Source: Amyloporia xantha
Lineage: Eukaryota; Basidiomycota; Agaricomycetes; Polyporales; Adustoporiaceae
Direction of reading: 5' to 3'
Assembly: GCA_036971615.1 (NCBI GenBank)
Contig: JAYKKR010000019.1
Location: forward strand, 124,001 to 188,000
DNA: 64,000 bases
In this document: positions 36,352 to 48,044 of the stretch, piece after piece
Numbering within the stretch: position 1 is the stretch's first letter
How the letters are laid out: each line of letters opens with the position of its first letter
Program-made: the position numbers and the translations under genes
The notes under the pieces: generated by a model
Database searches by the model: none
What the model saw: the letters and a program-made list of their open reading frames with translations, nothing else
What the model was told of the DNA's origin: nothing

Positions 36352-38115
36352 ATGGATCCCTCCAAGATTCCTACCTCCACCATTCCCATTTTTGATGGCA
36401 CAAACTATATTGCCTGGTCTAACGCCATGAGAGGTGTTTTTAGATGGTCTGGTTCCTGGAACATTGTTGAAGGGAATTCAGGCACACCTCTTCCTCGTCC
36501 TACTGTTGCAGCTGCTGGAGAAGACCTCGTTACCATCCAGGCTGCTTGGGATGAGAAGAATGACAAGGCACTTGGTTTGATGACCATCTATATTTCCTCC
36601 TCGCTACAATTCCTCATTGGCAATACTACCACTGCTGCTGCAGCGTGGAAAGCAATTAAAGATCAGTATGCCAAACCTGGTGCTGTTGGTGCATTCGTCT
36701 ACTTCCAACAATTATTCAATACTCGCTTTGACGATGCCCAACCTCTTCGCCCTCAGATAACAGCACTTGAGGAAATTCGTAGTCGTACCGTTGATGCTGG
36801 GATTGCCATCTCAGATCAATTTGCTGCCCTCATTATTGTCAACGCCTTGCCCAATTCTTATCAGACCATTGCTTCGACTCTGCTGGCTACAGTCACAGAC
36901 CTTTCTACACTTAAACCAGCAGATGTCATCCCCAAAATAATTGAGGAAGAAGCTAGACGTCAGGCCTCTAAAAATGCTAATGTCTCTCGCGTCTCGTCGA
37001 CTACTCGTCTCCCAAAGAAATGTAATATCTGCGGAAAGACTAATCATTCGACTGAGAACCATTGGCCTGATGGAAAGCCACCTCAAAAGGGGAATAAGCA
37101 GGGCAAAGGCAAGGGCAAGCAAGGCGGTAATCAAGGTGGAAATAATAAAGGAAGTGGACAGAATCACGGTCAAAATAATGGTAATACTGGAGCTTCACAA
37201 GGACAGGGACAGAATTCTGGTGCAAAAGTCAACAATCTTCTTATAGAATCTGTACCAGATGTAACGGTAGCATCTTCTTCGTCCAAATCAATTGACCTTT
37301 CCCTGTACCATGTGGGAGATGAGATCGCAAGATGGATGGTTGACTCAGGTTGTACTTCACATGTCACAAACGTCTTTGAAGATTTTGATCACTATCATGA
37401 ATTTCCAGTACCTGGTCATGCGCACTTAGCCGGCGCAGATAAAACCATAGATATCAAAGGTGTTGGAATAGTTCTTCTGCGACATCAGAATAGTGACGGA
37501 ATCATTGTCAACCTGACTCTTAAATCTGTCCTTTATATTCCTGAAGCGTCTCATCGTTTCTTCGCTCCACGTACCATTATTGACCAAGGAGGCTGCTATA
37601 GTGCCCATGGGGACACTATGAATTTTTGGGCAGGCTCCAAACCGGGTGAGAACCTAATCCTCACTGCGCGATCAAGCCATGATGGTTCAGGTTTCTATTG
37701 GCTTGAAACCAAAGTGTTTCATCCAAACACCCGGCCTCAGACTCTGCAATCTGTGGAAACTGACTATGACTTGTGGCATCAACGGTTTGGTCATGCGGGA
37801 CGTAACACTATTCGTCAATTGCCTAATCATGTTAATGGCGCACCAAATAGTCTTTCTTCAGCACCAAAGTCTGATCCTTGTGCTGGTTGTGCGCTTGGCA
37901 AGTCCCACAGACAACCGTTCCCACTCTCTTCTACTCGCGCTTCTAAACCATTGGAACTTATACACTCAGACCTCGTCGAGATGCCATCTCTGTCTATTGA
38001 TGGTTTCAAATATTGTGTCACATTTCTCGACGACTTCTCCTCATTTGGTGTCATGTATTACCTTAAGAGGAAATCTGATGCTCTCACCTGCTTTAAAAGT
38101 TATCGAGCATGGGGG
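36352..38115 (+). CDS. Copia gag, protease and start of integrase
   Basis: Starts ATGGATCCC with a good initiation context. The gag-like N-terminal region (UBN2/DUF4219 type) reads FDGTNYIAWSNAMRGVF. A zinc-knuckle-like CNICGKTNHSTENHW has the spacing CX2CX4HX4H, with His in place of the last Cys. Protease active site WMVDSGCTSHVTN (about residue 330). The GAG-pre-integrase region DLWHQRFGHAG..CAGCALGKSHRQPF supplies the HHCC zinc site, and the integrase core begins LELIHSDLVEMP with the first catalytic Asp. Frame is lost at the G5 run 38111-38115, where one more G would continue it. Confidence 0.9.
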
Positions 38116-39623
38116 AAACTCAGCTTTCTACGCGACTTAAGTGTTTCCGCTCTGACAGAGGAGGAGAATTTATGAGTGAAGAGTTCACACAATATTTACA
38201 TGAAAATGGTATTGAGCGCGAGGCATCTATGCCACAAAGTCCACAACAGAATGGACGTGCAGAACGTTGGCAGCAAACTATTGTAGAAAAAGCAGAAGCT
38301 ATGCGTCATCATGCTGGTTTATCCACAGGCTTCTGGAAACTTGCTGTTGAAACTGCTGTTCATATTTACAATCGTCAGCCATTCCGCAGAGCACACTGGC
38401 GTACTCCCATTGAATTATGGAATGGTACTGTTCCAGATGTGTCGTACTTTAGAGTCTTTGGATGCCTAGCCTATGTACATGTTCAGAAGGAGCGACGCCA
38501 GGATAAGCTCACGGCTCGAGCTAAACCTATGGTGTTCATCGGCTATGAACCTGGATCAAAGGGGTATAGATTCTGGGATAAAGATAGCCGCTCCATTGTC
38601 TTATCGCGTGATGCGGTATTCAATGAGAGATCCTTTCCGAACAAAAGTGCGAATCCTATCCCCGCTGCCCAACAACCGCATGAGCCGCCCGTTCCTGTAG
38701 CTCCAGCACCACAGCCGGCCCTGCCGCTTGGTGATGATGATGCTAATAGGCCTGAACCGGATGCTGACTTGCCTCCACATCCAGGACCACCACCAGAACC
38801 GCCTAGAAACCCATCTCCTCCACCTCGTCCACCTTCTCCAGATGAGCCTCCAGTTCCACAACCTCCTCCCTTTGTACCTAGACGCTCTACTCGGTCAACC
38901 GCTGGTAGACCTCCACCACGGCCTGACAATGCGTATGGAGATCGTCACCCTGCAGCTATACAGCGTGACATTGATCAAGGAGGTGGTTTACCTGACGTCA
39001 TGGAGAATCTCATCTCAGATCTTCCAGTAGAGTTTATTCTCAACGCCGATCCTCAGTATGGACCTTTTCCACAATCTTATCAGGAAGCGATCTCTCGCCC
39101 TGATCGGACCCAGTGGGAGGCCGCTATGCAGGAAGAGATAGACTCTCAAATGGAGAATGGTACATGGAAGTTAGTCGACTTACCTCCTGGACGTAAGGCA
39201 GTACCTTGTCGTTGGGTTTACACTATTAAACCTGGTGGTAAATATAAAGCTCGGCTTGTAGCCAAAGGCTTTAAACAGGTCAAAGGCATCGATTATGATG
39301 AAATATTCTCCCCTGTCGCTCGTTTTGAATCTATAAGATTCTTACTCGCCCATGCTGCTCTTAATGATTGGGAGGTAGAGGCTATGGATGTAAAGACAGC
39401 ATTCTTATATGGCGAATTAGACGAGGAGATATATATGGAGCAACCAGAAGGCTTTCAAGTCCCTGGTCAGGAACACAAAGTCTGTCATCTTTTAAAGGCT
39501 ATTTATGGTCTTAAACAGGCTGGCAGACAGTGGAATAAAAAACTCCACAATGCGTTGTTGGAATTAGGGTTCACACGTACATATTCTGATGCGGGTATTT
39601 ATGTGTATCGTCATCATGGGGGG
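38116..39623 (+). CDS. Copia integrase C-terminal part and reverse transcriptase N-terminal part
   Basis: Continues the polyprotein after the first frameshift: FRSDRGGEF carries the second catalytic Asp and SPQQNGRAERW the Glu of the DDE triad. A proline-rich linker (about 38640-38920) precedes the RVT_2 reverse transcriptase, with WEAAMQEEIDSQMENGTW, RLVAKGFKQ, and DVKTAFLYGEL as recognisable blocks. Frame is lost at the G6 run 39618-39623, just before the YVDD box. Confidence 0.9.
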
Positions 39624-39938
39624 ATTTAATACTTGTCGTATATGTTGACGATCTATTGCCAATTGGATCTGATCGGCGTCAGATTGCATGGCTTAAAGGT
39701 TGTCTTCAGAAGCGATTTAATGTTCGTGATCTTGGGCCTGTAGAATCTTTTCTAGGCATGCGGATTACTCAAGATAGATCATCCAGAAACATTTGGCTTG
39801 ATCAGTCTAAATACATTGAAGAGACACTCGAGCGATTCCAAATGCTAGATGCAGCACCCACGCGAACTCCCCTTCCATTTGGCGTACATCTTGTCAAAGC
39901 AGATCCTTCATATGAAGTTGATGCCGCCTTCGCTCAAA
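39624..39938 (+). CDS. Copia reverse transcriptase C-terminal part
   Basis: Contains the catalytic box (VVYVDDLL at about 39635-39658) followed by LGPVESFLGMRI. Ends at the AAA run 39936-39938, where a missing A shifts frame. Confidence 0.85.
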
Positions 39939-40596
39939 GTACCAACAGCTCATTGGTTCACTTCTGTGGATCGCCTTAGGCACTCGCCCAGATATAGCCT
40001 ATGCAGTTAATCGCCTTTCCCAATATTCTGCTAAGCCTACAATGCAACATTATAAAGCCGCACAATATATTCTTCGCTATTTGAACGGTTCACGTTCACT
40101 TCGGCTTTGCTACAAAGGCAGCGGATTATCTGGACTTATAGGTTATTCTGACTCTGATTGGGCTGAGAACAAGGACGATAGGCATTCAACTAGTGGCTTT
40201 GTCTTCTTTATGGCAGATGCTGCTATTTCATGGGTCTCGCGGCGACAAAAGACTGTTGCTCTGTCTTCTACAGAAGCAGAGTACATGGCGTTGTCCGACT
40301 CTTGTCGACAATTAGCCTGGCTTCGGACTCTTCAGTCTGAGATTGGTTTTAAGCCACAAAATGCCACACCTTTATGCATTGATAATAATGGTAGCATTTT
40401 TCTTGCGGTTAATCCAGCTCATGACAGAAGAACCAAGCACATTGATATACGGTACCACTTTTGCAGAGAGTTCATTGAAAACGGTCATGTCGATCTTTTC
40501 TTTGTACCTACTGCTGAGCAAAGGGCCGATATCCTCACTAAGAATTTATCTTTCTCTATTCATGAGAAATTTGTACATAGTCTTGGACTAGAGTAG
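39939..40596 (+). CDS. Copia RNase H
   Basis: Begins LIGSLLWIALGTRPDIAYAV. RNase H residues appear in GYSDSDWAENKDDRHSTSG, ALSSTEAEYMAL and DNNGS, and the frame ends at TAG 40594-40596. All typical copia motifs are present. Confidence 0.9.
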
Positions 40597-40613
40597 TTAG
40601 CGACTATCTAGTT

Positions 40614-40622
40614 GAGTGGGAG
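40614..40622 (+). promoter_or_regulatory. Copia polypurine tract
   Basis: GAGTGGGAG immediately precedes the 3' LTR and would prime plus-strand DNA synthesis. Confidence 0.7.
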
Positions 40623-40926
40623 TGTTGAACGATTAGTTTCCAACTATAGTAGTCGCACTTCCATACTTGGTAGTCAGTACTTACTCATTTCTATGATGTT
40701 CTATGACGTTCCATAGTATGCTCTTGTCTTACTTCATAGGCTCCACTTTCTTACTAAGAAATCTCCACTATGATTTCATTATGACTTCATATCTTACTCA
40801 GATATTCTATAGGTTTCTGGATACGATTACTAAGGAGCCTTTCATGCATGTATATAAGCAGGGCCTTACAGCCCACTAGAATACAAGACGGATTAGCCTC
40901 CTCTCCTCTATAGTCTGCGCTCAACA
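40623..40926 (+). repeat. Copia 3' LTR
   Basis: 304 bp, indistinguishable by eye from the 5' LTR, followed by the target duplication CTCGG. Confidence 0.95.
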
Positions 40927-41448
40927 CTCGGTGACGTATCACATCGTTTGCACTGGGTGCGAGAGCTGAAGATCAACGTGGGCGAACACTCCATCCCTAG
41001 CCTCGCATCGTCCCTCGCGGACATTGTCGAGAACGTGGTTCCATTGATGCATATATCTATATGAGAGCCCCTTGATGCATGGATCTGGACAGAACCTCGC
41101 GTCGGGTGTGCCCTGGAGAATTTGGAAGGCCTACAGGAGGTGGAACTTCATGAAGTAGGGCGGCGCTCGCTGGATGTCATATCTAATATGCGCAGTAGAC
41201 CTCGCCGCTTACTTCTCAGAGAGGAGAAGAATAGAGAGACTCGGTTCAGTGGACCACCTCCTACATGGGTGGGGGATCCCATCGACCTTTCCACGCTCTT
41301 GACCAGCATTTTGCATCAGGACAATTTACAGATACTGGATCTGGGACTCCGACAAAGGATTCCGACTGACCGCCTGAAGGAAGCAGGTTTACCAATTCAA
41401 CATTGCTCCTCCATCCATCATCTCAACTTCTCAGCCCTACCTTATGAT

Positions 41449-42017
41449 TGTCATGAGTTGACATCGAGCGTTTCTTCCTTTCTATATACGGACGATTTTC
41501 TCCTTTTACTCATCGTTATTTTCCCCTCTTATTCGAACGGCCATTCTACTGTACACATCGCAAGCTCCTTGTTCATGGACTTAGACGCGTCAACCATTAC
41601 AGGTCACATGTCCCCTTCCCACGGACTCCGTCCCGCCTTCCCTTTACGGACGTTTACTTAAGCACGGTGCCGGCCGACCTCGGGCCCCGCCGGGCTCCGC
41701 TCACGACATCACTTATGACTCATAGCCTGCTTACTCAGGCTGCGCACAGACCACCTGCGCACGGACCATGTAGATAGCCTGCCCTGAACTCTTGTAGTAT
41801 ATAAGTAGTACGCCTCTGCCTGGGGACTTCAGTTTCGACCTCTTGTCCCTAGGTAAGCCAAGCTTGCCTGTACCTACTTACCTTTACTTACGTTTATTTA
41901 TCTTGTCCCTAGCCTTAGACTTGAGCATAGCTCGTCATCGCTTCGGTAAGACCCAGTCGAACGCCCTCGGCCTGTTAGGTTTGTTCTTCCCCTGCCGCTT
42001 GACTCTAAGTCGCGACA
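41449..42017 (+). repeat. Gypsy 5' LTR
   Basis: 569 bp, TG..CA ends. TATA-like TATATAAG at 41798-41805; the predicted transcript start at about 41831 begins AGTTTCGACCT. Confidence 0.95.
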
Positions 42018-42019
42018 TT

Positions 42020-42030
42020 AGGTCGAAACT
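42020..42030 (+). promoter_or_regulatory. Gypsy self-priming primer-binding site
   Basis: AGGTCGAAACT, two bases after the LTR, is the exact 11-nt reverse complement of AGTTTCGACCT at 41831-41841, which lies 33 bp downstream of the TATA box. No tRNA-like TGG start is present. Tf1 and sushi-group elements prime with the first 11 nt of their own RNA. Confidence 0.75.
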
Positions 42031-42194
42031 CCCCATCGCCGCCGGCGTTCACCTTTTCCAAAAAACCCCTTTCCCTAGGTTGGGTGGTGCGCACCCTTAC
42101 TATACTTTGGTTACCGTTACGATACAAAGTCGGGAACTCGGTGCTCGTGACACCATCCCCCGCACGTAGACACATCGCCACCTCGTAGTGGAAC

Positions 42195-42347
42195 GAGCTT
42201 TCAGAGACTGCACTTCAGTGGGCGTCTCTTGTTGGGTTAACCAACGCGTGGTCTAGATTCCTGCAGTGAAATAATCAAAGGCTGTACTGGGTCCCACGTG
42301 AATTGCGAACCACTCGGGGTTCTCTCGGGCGCCGTAGCTATGTAGTC
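42195..42347 (+). other. Leader block shared with the copia element
   Basis: Counterpart of 35615-35766. The outer stem is GAGAC/GTCTC here and GAGTC/GGCTC in copia, keeping pairing; the second hairpin is GTTGG/CCAAC here with a different sequence in copia. Ends just before the open frame of gag. Confidence 0.7.
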
Positions 42348-42891
42348 AAACGGTCTTCTTTACGTACGCGCACCTCCCCTTCCTCCATCCATCGTGGCAG
42401 AAGAACTCCACTGTCACGGACTCATTCACGCCTTCGACACCCAGGATCAAACCGACTGCTACTTCGAGGAAAACAACTGGTTCGATTGCCCTCGACAACC
42501 GTGTCCCAATCGAACCCCGCGCTCCGTCACCGAGCCTTCCCTGAATAATCAGTTTGTTCCTATCCGACGCGTCCAACATCCCGCAGGACCAAGGAGCGAG
42601 CACGCTTCACTCTCACGTCACACCACCCCCGTTCCCTCTCGACCTGCCACCCCTGGCTCATCTATTCCTCGACCTGGCGGCAGCGTTAGCCGCAGCCAAA
42701 GTCAAGAAGGAGGAGTCTCCCATCTCCCTACTCCCCCTGTCTCGCGAGCAAATCCACCTGCGGGAACCCAAAGAGGAGTCGCGCAGTCCGAGTCTACGCA
42801 GCCGACAGTCCCTGTCGTATCTCAGCCCGTCACCTCTGCCTCGTCGTCGGCGCCGCGTGGCCGTCAGACCGCCCGTCCTACCCCGCGTCAC

Positions 42892-43893
42892 ATGACCGCT
42901 TCGCAGCAACAACCACCGCCTCCGCCCTCGCAGCAAACTACGACCTCCCCCGCGACGGTAATGGCTGTAGACAAAGGCATTGCTAAGCTTCTCCTTCCCC
43001 AACACTACGATGGCGAGAGCGTTGTGGAATGTAAACGGTACCTCGCCCAACTCTCGGAATATCTCGACTACAATACGGACCTAGCTTCCGTCAAGCTACA
43101 GGTCCAGGTCGCGATCAGTCTTCTTGACGGAAAAGCCCGCGAATGGGGCACTCCTTTCCTGGCGGACTACGTCGCTGGCCGCACCCCTTTCGCCACGCGT
43201 AAGGCCTTCACCGACGCCTTCACCGCTCGCTTCGGACATATTGACGACGCAGCCGCCGCACAAGTCGAGCTCACCAAAATCTGCGCTCGTAACCTGCGCG
43301 ACTCGAGAACTGCCGCACAGTTCTCCGCTCAATTCAAGGGTCCGGCGGACCGTTCTGGCTACGGAAAGCTAGAACTCCGTGACAAGTACCTTAGCGGTAT
43401 CCCCTCGCGCATCTACCGCAAAATCGAGCTCGAGCCCTTCGACGACTGGGTCAGTGCCGAGAAACGAGTCCTCGCCGTCGAACAGATCCTGGACATAAGC
43501 CGCACGCGCCGTCCGGATCTCAATATGTTTGCTCGTGGTGGGGCTCGTATGTCACAGGGACGCCAACAAGCCGCCGCTTCTTCTTCTACTATTGCGGCTG
43601 TTGGTGATGGGAAGTTCAACGGCTCCTGTTACGGTTGTGGGAAGCCGGGGTATCGTCGGAAGGACTGTCCATCCTGTAAGGACAAACCTTACACTCCGCG
43701 CCAGGGTGTGCGAGCTACGGTTGCTGCAAGCGCAGCAATGCCAAGCGCTCAGCCCGAACAGACACAAGTTGTGCAGCAGACGCCGGGAGATCTCTCGGCT
43801 ATGTTAGCGTCTGTGTCTGCGTTGGCCAATGAGGTGAAGTCCATGCGGGAGGAGCTGGGGAAGTATCGCGCGATGAAAGAAGAGCGTTTTTGA
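42892..43893 (+). CDS. Gypsy gag (capsid/nucleocapsid)
   Basis: The first in-frame ATG is at 42892 (MTASQQQPPPPPS). The open frame continues upstream to about 42343 through Pro/Ser-rich sequence with no ATG, so an upstream non-ATG start or lost ATG is possible. The capsid core runs from LLLPQHYDGESVVECKRYL to about residue 215. The nucleocapsid knuckle is CYGCGKPGYRRKDC, CX2CX4YX4C, with Tyr where His is standard. Ends TGA 43891-43893 directly after a T5 run; pol is in the -1 frame, so a -1 slip or one missing T would fuse the two frames. Confidence 0.85.
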   Translation: MTASQQQPPPPPSQQTTTSPATVMAVDKGIAKLLLPQHYDGESVVECKRYLAQLSEYLDYNTDLASVKLQVQVAISLLDGKAREWGTPFLADYVAGRTPFATRKAFTDAFTARFGHIDDAAAAQVELTKICARNLRDSRTAAQFSAQFKGPADRSGYGKLELRDKYLSGIPSRIYRKIELEPFDDWVSAEKRVLAVEQILDISRTRRPDLNMFARGGARMSQGRQQAAASSSTIAAVGDGKFNGSCYGCGKPGYRRKDCPSCKDKPYTPRQGVRATVAASAAMPSAQPEQTQVVQQTPGDLSAMLASVSALANEVKSMREELGKYRAMKEERF

Positions 43894-45462
43894 TCCGGTC
43901 CACGCTCGCTGCCGTGCGCGCTGGGCCCTCCTCGAATCGATTTTCTGTACTACAATCTGCAAACGTATATGAAATAGATCATGGTTCGCAGCATTTTCAT
44001 ATTCCAGTATGGATAATCGGCGAAAAATGGCAGAAAGACGTAATTGCCATGGTGGACAGCGGTGCCACCACGAAGTTTATTCACGAGCGGTTCGTAAAAG
44101 AGAACAACGTACGAACACGGAAGTTGGGGCGCCCCATTCCATTATATAACATCGATGGATCGCTCAACAAAAACGGAAGCATCACGGACGTAGCTGTGCT
44201 ACAAATGCAGATAGGAGACCATATCGAGAAGATGGTATTTACGGTAACAGACATCGGACCTGAAGACGTTATAATCGGGCTCGATTGGCTTCGCGAGCAT
44301 AACCCTGATATTGATTGGGAGAGTGGCTCGTTCAAACTAGATAGGTGTCCTGAAGTGTGTCAAGCCCGAAAGGTTGGCCAGACGGAACAAGCAGCGTCTA
44401 CGCGTGATACGGGGGACAGGCCCACGGCGCAGAAACGTTCGCGGAAAGCCAAATGGTCAACCAAGGGCAAGATACGTAGTAAGGTATCACCGGAGGAGGA
44501 ACCAGAGTTGGATCCAACGGTCGAATGGGACGAAGACGACCTTCTTGAAGCCTGGGAGCGTGGTGTCAACCTCCCTGGTGCTCCACAACTGTATGTTGCA
44601 GCAGGACATACCTACTCGCAAGTCCTTGCTGAAGAGGAGTACAAGAAGCGAGAAGTCAAAAGCGTCGAGGAAATGGTGCCGGAAAAGTTTCATGAGTTCT
44701 TGAAGGTTTTCTCCAAAAAAGCCTCGGAACGACTTCCGGAGCATAAGCCTTATGATCATGCTATAGAGCTGATTCCTGATGCAAAAACGTTCCATTCAAG
44801 GGTATACCCGCTGTCGCACAACGAACAAGGCGAGTTAGACAAGTTCCTCAAGGAGCAGTTAGCCAAAGGATATATACGGGAATCGAAGTCGCCTATATCC
44901 TCTCCCTTCTTCTTCATCAAAAAGAAGGATGGATCACTTCGACCCGTACAAGACTACCGACGGCTTAACGAGATCACGATCAAAAATCGCTACCCGCTGC
45001 CATTGATCTCCGAACTTGTCGACAAACTCAAAGGCGCCTCGATCTTTACAAAGTTCGACATCCGATGGGGGTATAATAACGTACGGATCAAACTCGGAGA
45101 CGAATGGAAGGCTGCGTTTGTAACAAATCGAGGGTTGTACAAACCATCGGTTATGTTCTTCGGTCTCACCAATTCTCCGGCGACCTTCCAAGCAATGATG
45201 AATGACATCTTCGGAGATCTCATTGCAGAAGGAAAACTCACGGTCTATCTCGATGATATTCTCATCTTCTCTACAGACAAGCTGGAGCATGAGAAAGTCA
45301 CCCGTGAGGTATTACGTCGCCTTCAGGAAAACGATCTCTTCCTGAAACCGGAGAAGTGCGAGTGGGATGTTCCTAAAACAGACTATTTAGGCATGATCGT
45401 AGGGAATGGTGAAGTGGCGATGGATCCTGCAAAGATCCGCGGAGTCATGGAATGGCCCACCC
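43894..45462 (+). CDS. Gypsy protease and reverse transcriptase
   Basis: In the -1 frame relative to gag. Protease AMVDSGATTKFIH and VIIGLDWLREHNP. The reverse transcriptase begins about KPYDHAIELIPDA and carries RPVQDYRRLNEITIKNRYPL, FTKFDIRWGYNNVRI and the catalytic TVYLDDILIFS. The frame is lost at the CCC of 45460-45462, where ACCCCT would restore it. Confidence 0.9.
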
Positions 45463-45904
45463 TCGGAATGTTAAAGACATCCAAAAGTTCCGAGGGTTTG
45501 CCAACTTCTATCGTCGCTTCATCAAGGATTTTGCAAAGATCACGCAACCCCTTGATCGCCTAACTGGGAACGTGCCCTGGCGGTGGGGTGAGGAAGAGCA
45601 GTCTGCATTCGAGGAGCTGAAACGCTGCTTTAGCACCACACCTGTCTTAGCATTGTATGACCAAGACCGGGAAACGCGGCTAGAGGTGGATGCCTCTGGG
45701 TACGCAACCGGTGGCGTACTTTCGCAAAAGCAGGAAGATGGCAAGTGGCATCCGGTGGCTTACCGATCTCGGGGCTTGGATTCGGCCCAACGTAATTATG
45801 AGATCTACGACAAGGAGATGTTAGCGATAATCGAAGCTTTGGAGGACTGGCGTCACTACCTCGAGGGTTGTCCTAACACGTTCGAGATCCTTTCTGATCA
45901 TAAG
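45463..45904 (+). CDS. Gypsy RT end and RNase H N-terminal part, split by insertion
   Basis: Continues KDIQKFRGFANFYRRFIKDF, then the RNase H domain (LEVDASGYATGGVLSQ with the catalytic Asp, YEIYDKEMLAI). It stops being gypsy sequence after SDHK at 45904, where the long-TIR element begins; the rest resumes at 49516. Confidence 0.9.
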
Positions 45905-46091
45905 CAGCTGCTTATGTACTAATGGTGCACCAACTGACGGATGGGCCTACGGACGCTTATGCACCAGGCAGCGCTTCTGCCTGGCTGCTGGTGCATCAAT
46001 CCCTGGGCTACCTCCGGACCCTCCGGGGCCTCCTCCCTTTCACCGTAGGCCCCCCCCCGGCATCACGGCTTATTACTATATCTGGTAGCTA
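45905..46091 (+). repeat. Copy 1 left terminal inverted repeat
   Basis: About 187 bp matching the complement of 49320-49508. Contains the palindrome TGGTGCACCA and an internal hairpin TGCACCAGGCAG..CTGCCTGG. Confidence 0.9.
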
Positions 46092-46259
46092 CAGCTCTGG
46101 GTCATTACTTTTATAGTGCAATATATATTTCGGGTGCCACAGGCTTACCTGGGCACCGAAAAATGTACAAAAATGGTAATAAAAACAGATTTTTATTTTT
46201 GATTCAGTAGCTACGGGTACAGCGGTACGGGAATCTATATACGGTAATACGTCCAGCGA

Positions 46260-47180
46260 ATGCGCGGGCGCGTGAAGGGAACAGGGTGGCGCGCACGGGG
46301 GACAGCGTGTACGGCGGGGGCAACACGTACCGGCTGGGGCAGCGCGTACGGCGGGGGCAGGGGCAGTGTGCATGGGCGGGGGCAGGAGTAGCATATACGG
46401 CGGGGGCAGCATGTACGTACAGGAGCAGCGTGTACAGGCGGGGCTGCACAGCGTGTACGGGCGAGCGGCCAGCGAGCGGCGGACGAGCGAGCAGCGGACG
46501 GGTAGGGGCAGCATGGACAGTCGGTGGACGGGCGGGGACAGCGTGTACGGGCAGGGGCAGCGTGCACAGCACAGCATGTGCGGCACAGCGCAGCGTGTAC
46601 GGGCGTGGCAGCGTGCATAGCGCAGCACGCAGCATGGACGGGCGGGCGCAGCATGGACGGGCGGCGCAGCATGCAGCGGACGAGCGAGCGGCGGACGAGC
46701 GAGCGGCGGGCATGCTGACATGCAGTGGGCGTGCTGACGTGCAGCGGGCGAGCAGCGGGCGGGCGAGCAGTGGACGGGACGGGCGAGGGGCAGGGGTGCA
46801 GCGGACGGGCGAGAGGCAGGGGTGCAGCGGACGGGCAGGCGCAGCGGGGACGGTCAGTGGACGGGCAGGCGCAGCGTGTGCGGGCGGGGACAGCGAGTAC
46901 GGGCAGGCGCAGCGTGTACGTGCAGGAGCAGCGTGTACGCGCAAGGGCAGCGTGTACGGGCCGCGAGTACGGGCGGGGTCAGCCTGCACGGGCAGGGGCA
47001 GCGTGGACGGTCGGCAGGGGCAGCGTGTACGCGCAGGGGGCAGCGCGCAGAAGGGACGGCCAGCGGGCAGCGGAGTCGTGGAGCGTGCAGCGGGGCAGAT
47101 GTGCGTGCAGCGGGTGGGCGTGAGGCGGACGTCGAGCACGCAGGGGCGTCGAGCAGGCAGGGGCGTCGGCAGGGGAGTCG
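46260..47180 (+). repeat. Copy 1 G-rich minisatellite
   Basis: Irregular tandem units of the type GCGGGGGCAGCGTGTACGG and GCGGACGGGCGAGCAGCG, G-rich on the plus strand. The long open frames through it on both strands are repeat artefacts. Confidence 0.85.
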
Positions 47181-47980
47181 GAACGTACGCCGTCGGGCTG
47201 CGGTTGCAAACGGCCGGTCAGCAACTGAAGAATACAAAAGAAAGGTAGAAAACTTACTATATTACGCTGCTCGCGGGCAGCAGCGGGACGTCGTCGACGT
47301 CGTCCACGACGTCGAGGAGACGACCTACGGTGACGCGTCGCTGTTGGCGCGCACTCGGGAACGGCCGGGATTCCCGATTTGGGCAAGTGGCTGAAGTCCT
47401 ATTCATGTTAATCAGTGAGTACAGCCATTTTGAGGGGATTTATTTCGTACCTGAAGCATAGATAGTACTAGATATGTATATTATAGTCTATACGAATTTT
47501 TTGGAAACATTCCTCCGCTTCCTCAGAGAGATATAAACCAAATATACCTGATTTGGGCCCAGAATGACCGAAGATTGGGCTATATTTGTGAATGGCATGA
47601 GCACTAGCCCAGCCAGCAGTGAATATTAAATATCCTATAATATATAGTATATAAATGTAGACTGTGTGTAAGTTTTGTGAGAAGAGGGAAGCAGCTGCAG
47701 CCACAATGCTCGAAACAGCCGTGTAGTAGGCTGGCGAACATTTCGAGCCTCGATTCGCGCCTGGCTGAGCGCGCCACCTGATTGGCTGCGCTAGGCCTCG
47801 GCCGACTCGGGGCTCGTCCTCAACTGGCAGTCTTCGTCCTGTACTCCTCATATTTGGTAAGCCTATTCTACTACTATTATATTGTGCTAATACCAAAAAT
47901 CTAGATGATTGAAGCTCTATTGAGAGTATACTAACGTTCTAATTACTGTAAGACGAATATAAGACCAATAAGACGCCTTC

Positions 47981-48020
47981 CACATTGGGCAGGCCGGCAC
48001 TTCCCGGACTGCCCATTGTG
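47981..48020. other. Copy 1 conserved central hairpin
   Basis: CACATTGGGCAG and CTGCCCATTGTG form a 12-bp stem with one mismatch, with an inner CCGG/CCGG pair. Identical in copy 2 (60939-60978). Confidence 0.7.
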
Positions 48021-48044
48021 ACGCGTCACCCTTAGCGTCTGCTC

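Larger units (their letters stand above)
35144..40926 (+). mobile_element. Ty1/copia LTR retrotransposon, full length
   Basis: 5783 bp with two 304-bp LTRs (TGTTGAACG..GCTCAACA) that look identical by eye, flanked by the 5-bp target duplication CTCGG (35139-35143 and 40927-40931). Domain order is gag, protease, integrase, reverse transcriptase, RNase H, which defines copia. Identical LTRs mean recent insertion. The polyprotein is interrupted by three single-base frameshifts, all in homopolymers. It lies in sense orientation within the F-box pseudogene. Confidence 0.97.

Noticed and set aside
41466..41661. Open frames inside the gypsy LTRs (also 51366-51569 and 51751-52320)
   Set aside because: They fall in the LTR and appear identically in both LTR copies; not a host gene.
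46089..47394. Long open frames of 130-320 codons on both strands
   Set aside because: They run through the G-rich minisatellite in several frames at once, with low-complexity Gly/Arg/Pro/Cys composition; this is a repeat artefact.
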